From: an uncultured Collinsella sp.
GTDB taxonomy: Bacteria > Actinomycetota > Coriobacteriia > Coriobacteriales > Coriobacteriaceae
Direction of reading: 5' to 3'
Assembly (NCBI GenBank): GCA_902478825.1
Contig: CABSMK010000123.1
Span: 1-5,182, forward strand
Length of the DNA: 5,182 bases
A program made the translations under genes and the position numbers. Position 1 is the first letter of the stretch; each line of letters starts with the position of its first letter. Below, in pieces: positions 1 through 5,156 of this stretch. The notes below the pieces were generated by a model, which made no database searches, was not told the origin of the DNA, and saw only the letters and a list, made by a program, of their open reading frames with translations.

Positions 1-31
1 CGCCCGCCCAGGTCCTTGGGTAACGCTGCTT

Positions 32-60
32 GCGAACGTCGCTTTGCTCGTTCGCTTTTT
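32..60 (+). terminator. Rho-independent terminator-like hairpin at window edge
   Basis: A perfect 7-bp stem (GCGAACG at 32-38, CGTTCGC at 49-55) with a 10-nt loop is followed directly by five T residues (56-60). This is the classic intrinsic terminator layout read on the + strand. One + frame runs from the window edge to a TAA at 21-23, nine bases before the stem, so this could be the end of an upstream + strand gene. Only six codons of that frame are visible, so the gene itself cannot be supported. On the other strand the stem has no T tract, so it is directional. Confidence 0.5.
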
Positions 61-98
61 GGTCTGGAGAGCCGGGTGGGCTGAATACTTAGACATGG

Positions 99-136
99 CA
101 AGGGGCTCCCCCGTTAAAGAACGGGGGAGCCCCTTG
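99..136. terminator. Strong 17-bp hairpin, probable manA terminator (possibly bidirectional)
   Basis: The arms at 99-115 and 120-136 are perfectly complementary over 17 bp with a four-base AAAG loop, and the stem is very GC-rich. It starts 24 nt beyond the manA stop codon on the minus strand, so it most likely ends the regulator-manA transcript. The T-rich tail, however, is clearer on the + side (TTTCGTTTTGG after 136) than on the minus side, where only TT and then mixed bases follow. It may therefore serve convergent transcripts from both sides. It is the longest perfect stem in the window. Confidence 0.75.
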
Positions 137-160
137 TTTCGTTTTGGTTGTTGTTGCGAC

Positions 161-1093
161 CTAGAGGTGGCTGATGATCAGTTCCATCTGGCCTTCGAGG
201 TCAATGGTGCTGACGGTGCTCGGGGCCAGCAGGTGGCTTCCCTTGTGGACGGGGTCGCCGCAGACGGTGCCTTCGCCGTCGATGACCGACAGGCACATGA
301 AGGGCCAGCGCTGGTCGAGGGTCTTGCTGCCGTCGACGCGCACGCGATCGACGGTGTAGCAGGGGTTGGACTCGAGCTCGGTCACGCCGTCCACCTCGGG
401 CGCGGTTATCGTGCCGTCGGTCGGAGCCTGGGCATCAAAGTCGATGCAGTCGAGGCTCTGCTCAATGTGCAGTGGGCGCAGCTTGCCGTCGGTGCCGGGA
501 CGGTCGTAGTCGTACAGGCGATACGTCACGTCGCTCGACTGCTGCGTCTCCAAAATGAGCGTGCCGGTCTTGATGGCGTGCACGGTACCGGAATCAATCT
601 GGAAAAAGTCGCCCTTGTGGATCGGCAGCACGTTGAGCATGTCGTCCCAACGGCCTTCCTCGATCATCTGTGCGGCCTCGACGCGGTCCTTGGCGCGCTG
701 GCCGACGATGATCGTGGCACCGGGCTCGCAGTCCAGTACATACCAGCACTCGGTTTTGCCCAGGCTGCCGTTCTCGTGCTCGGCGGCGTACTCGTCGTTG
801 GGATGAATCTGGATCGAAAGGTCGTCCTTGGCATCCAGAATCTTGATGAGCAGCGGGAACTCCTTGCCCTCGCAATTGCCAAAGAGCTCGCGGTGCTCGG
901 TCCACAGCCATGACAGCGTGTGACCGGCGTACGGGCCCTCCGCAATCTGGCAGTCGCCGTTGGGATGGGCCGAGATGGCCCAGCACTCACCGATGGGACC
1001 CTCGGGAATGTCGTAGCCAAACACGGTCTCCAACTGGCGGCCGCCCCAGATCTTTTCGTGGAAGATCGGCGTGAGTTTAATCAAATCGGACAT
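161..1093 (-). CDS. manA: Mannose-6-phosphate isomerase, class I (zinc cupin)
   Basis: This cytoplasmic enzyme interconverts mannose-6-phosphate and fructose-6-phosphate, feeding mannose into glycolysis. The protein is 310 aa from the chosen start, the usual size of the short Bacillus-type class I enzymes (about 315 aa). Visible family signatures include KIWGGR near residue 14, then QIHPND with zinc ligands Q95 and H97, KTEC with E115, and GTVHAI with H172. These positions match the known Gln/His/Glu/His metal site. YRLYDYDR (191-198) carries the conserved catalytic arginine R192. The C-terminal third (about 240-310) is the smaller cupin-like domain. Start choice: two ATGs lie in frame at 1099 and 1093. 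The GGGAG Shine-Dalgarno (1105-1101) is one base from the first and seven from the second, so 1093 is preferred. It lies 74 nt after the GntR gene on the same strand, so co-transcription is likely. In this setting it would process mannose-6-P released by the divergent phospho-glycosidase, like GmuF of B. subtilis (inference). Confidence 0.95.
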   Translation of the reverse strand: MSDLIKLTPIFHEKIWGGRQLETVFGYDIPEGPIGECWAISAHPNGDCQIAEGPYAGHTLSWLWTEHRELFGNCEGKEFPLLIKILDAKDDLSIQIHPNDEYAAEHENGSLGKTECWYVLDCEPGATIIVGQRAKDRVEAAQMIEEGRWDDMLNVLPIHKGDFFQIDSGTVHAIKTGTLILETQQSSDVTYRLYDYDRPGTDGKLRPLHIEQSLDCIDFDAQAPTDGTITAPEVDGVTELESNPCYTVDRVRVDGSKTLDQRWPFMCLSVIDGEGTVCGDPVHKGSHLLAPSTVSTIDLEGQMELIISHL

Positions 1094-1115
1094 GTGCATA
1101 CTCCCATAAGGTTGT

Positions 1116-1153
1116 GCGGGTGCCGCGTAAGACGGCTCAAAACGAGCGCCCGC
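1116..1153 (-). other. Intercistronic hairpin between the regulator gene and manA
   Basis: Arms at 1116-1124 and 1145-1153 pair over nine positions, with one mismatch and one wobble in the minus-strand transcript. A smaller nested stem (GCTC 1135-1138 / GAGC 1144-1147) is an alternative. No T run follows, so it does not look like a terminator. It could be an RNA-processing or stability element that lets the two genes be expressed at different levels. Function is inferred only from position. Confidence 0.3.
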
Positions 1154-1167
1154 GTGACTACAAAAAC

Positions 1168-1887
1168 CTATGCCAACGTTACGTTGTGCAACTCAAAGCG
1201 ATCGCCAACGTTGCGCGAGATCGAATACTCAAAGGCGGCGCCGCTGTCCAAAAAGCCAATCTGGGTGAGCTCGAGCAGGGGAGAGCCAAGTTTGGTGTCC
1301 AGACGCTCGGCTTCTTCCTCGGTTGCTGCCACGGCGCGAATGGTACGGTGGAAGCTCGAAATCTTCAGCCCACATTGCTCGCGGATGAAGCGGTAGACCG
1401 ATCCGTACAGGTCCTTCTTTTTAAGGCCTGGAATCAGCTCGAGGGGCATGTAGGTGTACTCGATAACGATGGGCTTCTCATCGGCCTGACGCACGCGCAC
1501 GACGTGATAGGCAAAGTCATCCTCGGCAATTCCCAGCTGGGCTGCGATGTCCGCTGGTGGATTAACAATCGAGAAATCGTAGACCACCGAGGTCACCTTC
1601 TCCCCGCGGTGCTCATACGAAAAACCCTGGGCACGGTCGTTTTTGCCCTGGAAAAACGCCTGGCCGGGAAGCCCCGCCGTGTCCTTAACGTAGGTACCCG
1701 ATCCGCGTCGGCTGGTAATAAGACCTTCCTCGGTGATTTGCTCGATAGCTCGTTTGACGGTGATTTTGGAAACGCTATAGAGCTCGCAGAACTCAACGAC
1801 GGTGGGAAGCTTGTCGCCCGGTTTAAGAGCGCCATCCTCGATACTTCGACGAATATCTGCAGCTATCGCCTCGTATTTGGGAATCAT
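1168..1887 (-). CDS. GntR-family transcriptional regulator, HutC/UTRA subfamily
   Basis: A 239-aa sugar-responsive DNA-binding protein, the normal length for this family. Residues about 3-70 form the winged helix-turn-helix: the opening YEAIAADIRRSI helix, the GDKLPT turn, a recognition helix around VSKITVKRAIEQI (39-51), and the wing GLITSRRGSGTYV (55-67). Residues about 85-235 form a UTRA ligand-binding domain, with typical strands such as VIEYTYMP and FEYSISRN near its middle and end. UTRA domains of this group usually bind phosphorylated sugars or amino sugars that release the repressor. The start at 1887 has an excellent AAAGGAGGT Shine-Dalgarno, with four bases between the AGGAGG core (1897-1892) and the ATG. 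It heads an apparent operon with manA and is divergent from the GH1-EIIC genes. The closest functional parallel is GmuR of the B. subtilis glucomannan operon. Repression of both divergent promoters with a phospho-disaccharide inducer is inference. The exact effector cannot be read from the sequence. Confidence 0.93.
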   Translation of the reverse strand: MIPKYEAIAADIRRSIEDGALKPGDKLPTVVEFCELYSVSKITVKRAIEQITEEGLITSRRGSGTYVKDTAGLPGQAFFQGKNDRAQGFSYEHRGEKVTSVVYDFSIVNPPADIAAQLGIAEDDFAYHVVRVRQADEKPIVIEYTYMPLELIPGLKKKDLYGSVYRFIREQCGLKISSFHRTIRAVAATEEEAERLDTKLGSPLLELTQIGFLDSGAAFEYSISRNVGDRFELHNVTLA

Positions 1888-1903
1888 GGAACCTCCTTTC
1901 CGA

Positions 1904-1958
1904 CATATATGAATACAAAAGTAAGTATAACCCTCAACAGGGCACCCATATTACTTTT
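1904..1958 (-). promoter_or_regulatory. Candidate promoter and autoregulatory site of the GntR-manA operon
   Basis: Upstream of the regulator's ribosome binding site the minus strand offers two alternative -10 boxes: TATACT (1929-1924), with no good -35, and TATTCA (1915-1910) preceded by TTGAGG (1937-1932) at 16 bp. Neither is decisive. The octamer TTACTTTT occurs here twice as an inverted pair: on the minus strand at 1924-1917 and on the plus strand at 1951-1958. These copies flank the candidate -10 region. An 8-bp palindrome CATATATG lies at 1904-1911. The crowding of symmetric sequence suggests operator sites, perhaps for autoregulation, but this is inference. Confidence 0.35.
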
Positions 1959-1971
1959 ATCTAAGAAGTTC

Positions 1972-2023
1972 GAGAAAGAAAAAAGAAAAAGACGCTTTAC
2001 TTTTAAAATTAGAGCGTTATAGT
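1972..2023 (+). promoter_or_regulatory. Putative σ70-type promoter for the GH1-EIIC operon, with A-rich upstream tract
   Basis: TTTACT (1996-2001, four of six matches to TTGACA) is separated by 16 bp from TATAGT (2018-2023, five of six matches to TATAAT). The bases just upstream (1972-1990) are almost pure A/G with A runs and resemble an UP element. Initiation would fall near 2029-2031, giving a leader of about 160 nt before the glycosidase start. This is the best match on the + strand in the control region. The AT-rich composition stands out sharply from the GC-rich genes. Confidence 0.55.
1992..2017. promoter_or_regulatory. 26-bp dyad over the promoter spacer, candidate operator
   Basis: The sequence is symmetric about 2004/2005. 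ACGCT at 1992-1996 pairs with AGCGT at 2013-2017, and TTTT at 2001-2004 meets AAAA at 2005-2008. There are only two mismatched positions in each 13-base half (2000/2009 and 1997/2012). It overlaps the -35 hexamer and fills the spacer up to the -10 of the candidate GH1 promoter, so a bound protein would block RNA polymerase. Its left half contains TTACTTTT, which is also found twice near the regulator gene. Read on the minus strand, the same dyad is followed by a long T-rich run (1990-1972). It could therefore also terminate antisense transcripts heading toward the regulator. Confidence 0.45.
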
Positions 2024-2061
2024 TTAAGCAACGAACGGAATCCTTCCACACAACAGGATCG

Positions 2062-2085
2062 ACCGTTTGGGGACGGTTTTGTTTT
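2062..2085 (+). terminator. Short terminator-like stem-loop in the GH1 leader
   Basis: ACCGT (2062-2066) pairs with ACGGT (2073-2077) around a TTGGGG loop. The right arm runs into TTTTGTTTT (2077-2085). The shape is that of a weak intrinsic terminator inside the leader of the glycosidase transcript. The same bases form the left arm of the larger 2063-2160 inverted repeat, so the two folds are mutually exclusive. The stem is only 5 bp, so this is tentative. Confidence 0.25.
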
Positions 2086-2160
2086 GGCAGGTTGGATATC
2101 GGTATGACCGGTGCGCGCCCGCGCCGGATAACCTGCCAAAGCAAACCCGTCTCCAACCGG
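2063..2160. repeat. 98-bp inverted-repeat element with 31-bp arms, upstream of GH1 gene
   Basis: The arm 2063-2093 pairs with 2130-2160. Of 31 positions, 27 are Watson-Crick, two are G·T wobbles (2071/2152, 2082/2141) and two are mismatches (2066/2157, 2077/2146). The innermost 11 bp, including GGCAGGTT / AACCTGCC, are perfect. The 36-base interior holds a second hairpin, CCGGTGCG (2108-2115) with CGCGCCGG (2120-2127). A third possible one is CGGT ATG ACCG (2100-2110). The element ends 20 bases before the ribosome binding site and lies downstream of the likely promoter, so it would be transcribed into a large leader hairpin. It codes for no convincing protein. No flanking target duplication is evident, and no long T tract follows the right arm. 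It may be a MITE-like dispersed element or a leader regulatory structure; I cannot decide which from one copy. Confidence 0.7.
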
Positions 2161-2190
2161 AAGCTCTAGAACACGAAAGCGAGGACTTTG

Positions 2191-3591
2191 ATGGCACAGT
2201 ATCAGCTGCCCAACGACTTCTTCTTTGGCGCTGCTATGTCCGGCCCGCAGACTGAGGGTCAGTGGAACCAGGGCGGCAAGCTCGAGAACCTGTGGGACAC
2301 CTGGTCCATCCAGGATCTGGGTTCGTTCTACAACTGCGTTGGCTCTTATGCCGGCAATGACTTTATGGCCAAGTACCAGGAAGACTTTCGCATTTTGAAG
2401 GACTTGGGCCTGAATACCTATCGCACTTCCATCCAGTGGAGCCGTCTGCTCGATGCCGACGGCAACCTTAACGAGGAGGGCGCCGCGTGGTATCACGAGT
2501 TGTTCCGCGCCTCTCGCGAGGCTGGTCTGGAGCCGTTCGTCAACCTGTACCACTTTGACATGCCCACCTACCTCTTTAACCGTGGCGGCTGGGAGAGCCG
2601 TGAGGTCGTCGAGGCTTACGCGCATTACGCCGACGTCGCCTTCCACGAGTTTGGCCAGGAGATTAAGTACTGGTTCACCTTTAACGAGCCCATCGTCGAG
2701 CCCGAGCAGCGCTATCAGGAGGGCGTGTGGTTCCCGCAGCTCCACGACTTCAACCGCGCCCGCACCGTGCAGTATCACATCTCGCTGGCACATGCGCTGG
2801 CCGTGGCCAACTACCGTCGCGCCTATGACGAGGGCGCTATTCGCGCCGATGCCAAGATCGGCATGATCAACTGCTTTACCCCGGTCTACACCAAGGAGAA
2901 CCCCAGCGAGGCAGACCTCGAGGCCGTGCGTATGACCAGCGGCATCAACAATCGCTGGTGGCTCGACCTTATTACCAAGGGCGAGCTTCCTGCCGACGTG
3001 CTCGACAGCCTGGCCGAGGGCGGCGTTAAGCTCCCGTTCCGTGCCGGCGACCAAGAGATTCTCAAGCAGGGCGTTGTCGACTGGCTCGGCTGCAACTACT
3101 ACCACCCCACGCGTGTTCAGGCACCGGCGAGCAAGGTCGACCAGTACGGCCTGCCGCACTTTGCCGACGAGTACGTATGGCCCGACGCCGTTATGAACGA
3201 GAGCCGCGGCTGGGAGATCTACCCGCAGGGCCTCTACGACTTTGGCATGGACTGCGCTAAGAACTACCCCGATCTTGAGTGGTTCGTTTCCGAGAACGGC
3301 ATCGGCATCATGGACGAATACAAGAACCGTGACGCCGAAGGAACCATCCAGGATGACTACCGCGTCGACTTTGTACGCCAGCACCTGGAGTGGGTTGCCA
3401 AGGCAATCTCCGAGGGTGCCAAATGCCGGGGCTATCACTACTGGGCCGTCATCGATAACTGGTCTTGGGCTAATGCCTTTAAGAATCGTTACGGCTTTGT
3501 CGAGGTCGATCTGATGGATGGCTATAAGCGCCGCCTTAAGAAGTCGGCAGCCTGGCTCAAACAGGTCGCCACGACCCACGTGGTTGATTAG
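2191..3591 (+). CDS. Glycoside hydrolase family 1, 6-phospho-β-glucosidase type
   Basis: A 466-aa cytoplasmic (β/α)8 enzyme, full length for GH1 phospho-glycosidases. It should hydrolyse 6-phosphorylated β-disaccharides delivered by the PTS. The acid/base E166 sits in FTFNEP and the nucleophile E368 in FVSENG. The N-terminal substrate loop is AAMSGPQTEG (14-23). LYHFDMPTYLFNRGGW (about 118-133) is the conserved β4 region. The C-terminal loop DNWSWANAFKNRYGF (422-436) supplies S425, K431 and Y434, a Ser/Lys/Tyr set resembling the one that binds the 6-phosphate in known phospho-β-glycosidases, followed by the family-typical KKSAAWLK. The spacing is not identical to the lactococcal enzyme, so the phosphate ligands are tentative. 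Start choice: ATG 2191 is preceded by GAGG (2181-2184) at six bases; a TTG directly before it at 2188 is an unlikely start. It is the first gene of an operon with the EIIC gene 120 nt downstream. Glucosidase versus mannosidase preference cannot be read. Context with manA suggests GmuD-like use of Glc/Man substrates. Confidence 0.92.
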   Translation: MAQYQLPNDFFFGAAMSGPQTEGQWNQGGKLENLWDTWSIQDLGSFYNCVGSYAGNDFMAKYQEDFRILKDLGLNTYRTSIQWSRLLDADGNLNEEGAAWYHELFRASREAGLEPFVNLYHFDMPTYLFNRGGWESREVVEAYAHYADVAFHEFGQEIKYWFTFNEPIVEPEQRYQEGVWFPQLHDFNRARTVQYHISLAHALAVANYRRAYDEGAIRADAKIGMINCFTPVYTKENPSEADLEAVRMTSGINNRWWLDLITKGELPADVLDSLAEGGVKLPFRAGDQEILKQGVVDWLGCNYYHPTRVQAPASKVDQYGLPHFADEYVWPDAVMNESRGWEIYPQGLYDFGMDCAKNYPDLEWFVSENGIGIMDEYKNRDAEGTIQDDYRVDFVRQHLEWVAKAISEGAKCRGYHYWAVIDNWSWANAFKNRYGFVEVDLMDGYKRRLKKSAAWLKQVATTHVVD

Positions 3592-3596
3592 CGACC

Positions 3597-3629
3597 GGGC
3601 GAACGCCCAGACCGCGCGCCGCCGCGCGC
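3597..3629 (+). other. Paired GC hairpins between the GH1 and EIIC genes
   Basis: Just after the glycosidase stop there is a 4-bp stem GGGC / GCCC (3597-3608, loop GAAC). A perfect 6-bp stem GCGCGC / GCGCGC (3614-3629, loop CGCC) follows. No T run is present, so termination is not expected. Such stable stems at the 3' end of the first cistron typically slow exonuclease decay or mark processing sites, which would allow unequal enzyme and permease levels. A weaker third stem, GGTGG / CCACC, lies at 3646-3669. Function is inferred. Confidence 0.35.
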
Positions 3630-3711
3630 AACACATGGCACATCTGGTGGCAGAGGGCGACAGACCACCGTGCGCATAGGAAAAGGCCGGATTTGAAAGT
3701 TAGGAGCAATC

Positions 3712-5055
3712 ATGGCCAGTGACAACGGAAAGAGCTTCCTCGACAAGTTTGCCGAGGTCTCTGCGAAGGTGGGAAACCAGGTTCACCTGCGTTCCCTGCG
3801 TGACGCCTTCGCGACCATCACGCCGCTCTATATCCTTGCGGGTATCGCGGTTCTTATTAACAACGTCGTGTTCCCTCTGTTCCCGCTCGATGCGGCGGGC
3901 CTTGCCAACCTTCAGACGTGGGGCTCGGCAATTACGCTGGGCACCCTCAACGTCTCTGCCATTATCTTGGCCGGATTGATTGGCTACAGCCTCGCCAAGA
4001 ACAAGCGTTTCGATAACCCGCTCGCTTGCGTGGTCGTCGCCATCTCTGCCTTCGTCATCATGATGCCGCAGCAGATCACCGCCTCGCTTGCTGCCACGAG
4101 CCCGCTGCTCACCGACAAGATTACCTCCGCCGAGGTCACGGGCGCCCTTTCGACTGCCAACACCGGCACCAACGGTCTGTTCTCGGCCATTATCATCGCT
4201 CTGCTCTCCGTTTCGCTCTTCATCAAGATTTCTGGCGTCGAGAAGCTCAAGGTTAAGCTGGGCGAGGGCGTGCCTCCCGCGGTCTCCAACTCCTTCAACG
4301 TCATGATCCCGATGCTGCTCAACCTCGCAATCTTCGCTCTTGCCGCAGCCCTGCTCGCCGTGTGCGCCGGCACCGATCTGTGCGCCATCATCTCCACGTG
4401 CATCTCCAACCCGCTCAAGAACATCATGAACGCCGGTCCGTGGGCTGTTATCCTCATCTACACCCTTGCTAACCTGCTGTTCTGCGTCGGTATTCACCAG
4501 TCCACCATCTCTGGCGCTACCGTCGAGCCGATCCTGACCATGCTCATCGTCGACAACATGGCTACCTTCGCCGCCGGTGGCACCATCCAGCCCGATCACT
4601 ACATGAACATGCAGATCGTTAACAGCTTTGCCCTCATCGGCGGCTCGGGCTGCACCCTCATGCTTCTGCTCGACACGCTCCTGTTCTCCAAGAACAAGGC
4701 TTCCGAGACCGTTTCCAAGATGGCTATCCTGCCTGGTCTGTTCAACATCAACGAGCCGGTTATCTACGGTTACCCCATCGTGTACAACCTGCCGCTCATG
4801 ATTCCGTTTGTCCTCCTCCCCGATCTGTTCATCGGCATCACCTATGGCCTTACCTGCGCAGGCATCATCAGCCCCTGCATCGCCCAGGTGCCCTGGACCA
4901 TGCCTCCCGTCATCAATGCCCTGCTCGCTACGGGCTTTGACTGGCGCGCCGGCGTGTGGCAGGCTCTCGAGATTGTCATTGGCATGGCCGTCTACCTGCC
5001 CTTTATGAAGATTTCCGAAAAGGCAATCGCCAAGCAGGAGGCTCTCGCCGAGTAG
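3712..5055 (+). CDS. PTS sugar permease EIIC, Lac family (cellobiose/β-glucoside type)
   Basis: A 447-aa polytopic inner-membrane transporter, normal length for LacE/CelB/ChbC-type EIIC domains. It moves a disaccharide across the membrane while a cognate EIIB phosphorylates it. After a short amphipathic start (1-25) come many hydrophobic segments, for example about 38-60, 80-100, 108-130, 158-175, 200-225, 245-265, 305-325, 360-385 and 410-430. Diagnostic motifs are GIHQS with the conserved histidine H262, GLFNINEPVIYG with the substrate-binding glutamate E348, and PWTMPPVINALLATGFDWR (from residue 394), which is typical of this family. GIHQS differs from the more usual GIHG form. There is no EIIA or EIIB domain in the protein and neither subunit gene is in the window, so it must pair with subunits encoded elsewhere. 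Ribosome site AGGAG (3702-3706) is five bases before the ATG. It is the second gene of the glycosidase operon. Likely substrates are cellobiose, mannobiose or related β-disaccharides (inference). Confidence 0.93.
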   Translation: MASDNGKSFLDKFAEVSAKVGNQVHLRSLRDAFATITPLYILAGIAVLINNVVFPLFPLDAAGLANLQTWGSAITLGTLNVSAIILAGLIGYSLAKNKRFDNPLACVVVAISAFVIMMPQQITASLAATSPLLTDKITSAEVTGALSTANTGTNGLFSAIIIALLSVSLFIKISGVEKLKVKLGEGVPPAVSNSFNVMIPMLLNLAIFALAAALLAVCAGTDLCAIISTCISNPLKNIMNAGPWAVILIYTLANLLFCVGIHQSTISGATVEPILTMLIVDNMATFAAGGTIQPDHYMNMQIVNSFALIGGSGCTLMLLLDTLLFSKNKASETVSKMAILPGLFNINEPVIYGYPIVYNLPLMIPFVLLPDLFIGITYGLTCAGIISPCIAQVPWTMPPVINALLATGFDWRAGVWQALEIVIGMAVYLPFMKISEKAIAKQEALAE

Positions 5056-5084
5056 AACGCCTAACGTTCGTCCCTTTCACCTTT

Positions 5085-5115
5085 GCGGGCACCGGTACGC
5101 GGTGCCGGTGCCCGC
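5085..5115 (+). terminator. GC-rich hairpin after EIIC gene, probable operon terminator
   Basis: A perfect 11-bp stem (5085-5095 with 5105-5115) closes a nine-base loop, starting 29 nt after the EIIC stop. An alternative inner stem (GGCACCG 5089-5095 with CGGTGCC 5100-5106) shares the left arm. The following bases are C/T-rich (CTCTCTCCCTT) instead of a true T run, so intrinsic termination may be weak. In high-GC bacteria such stems often serve as terminators regardless. Confidence 0.55.
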
Positions 5116-5126
5116 GGCTCTCTCCC

Positions 5127-5156
5127 TTGTGTAAAGATGCGGGGGGTGGGCACAAT
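5127..5156 (+). promoter_or_regulatory. Weak candidate promoter for a gene beyond the window
   Basis: TTGTGT (5127-5132) and CACAAT (5151-5156) are spaced by 18 bp, matching three and four consensus bases respectively. The position, just after the operon-ending hairpin and close to the window's right edge, suits a promoter for the next gene. The match is poor and no coding start is visible in the last 25 bases, so this is only a possibility. Confidence 0.15.

Noticed and set aside
44..913. 289-aa plus-strand open frame opposite manA
   Set aside because: It overlaps the certain manA gene and the 99-136 hairpin. The residues are those expected of an antisense shadow.
1097..1099. First ATG (1099) as the manA start
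   Set aside because: It lies only one base from the GGGAG ribosome site. The second ATG at 1093 has seven-base spacing and gives zinc-ligand numbering matching the Bacillus-type enzyme.
1114..2022. 302-aa plus-strand open frame opposite the GntR gene
   Set aside because: It is antisense to a clear winged-helix/UTRA gene and runs through the AT-rich control region. No motif is seen.
2055..2090. BglG/LicT-type RAT antiterminator site
   Set aside because: GGAT followed later by GGTTTTG is suggestive, but the paired internal bases of known RAT sites are missing and the locus encodes a GntR regulator, not a PRD antiterminator.
1884..2156. 90-aa minus-strand open frame in the divergent control region
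   Set aside because: It runs through the inverted-repeat element, the promoter and the regulator's ribosome site, and has no convincing start context or domain.
2063..2160. Insertion sequence or MITE with target-site duplication
   Set aside because: The arms are long enough, but the bases flanking 2063 and 2160 show no direct duplication and no transposase remnant is present. It is reported as an inverted-repeat element only.
2188..2190. TTG as the start codon of the glycosidase
   Set aside because: The ATG directly after it has proper spacing (six bases) from GAGG at 2181-2184, and family proteins begin in the same way.
2017..3636. 539-aa minus-strand open frame opposite the glycosidase
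   Set aside because: It is fully antisense to a clear GH1 gene with all catalytic motifs. It is rich in Val/Ala/Leu, as expected from the complement of GC-biased codons, and has no recognisable domain.
3700..4599. 299-aa minus-strand open frame opposite the EIIC gene
   Set aside because: Its Gly/Asp/Arg/Glu-rich low-complexity composition is the mirror of a hydrophobic membrane protein gene. There is no family signature.
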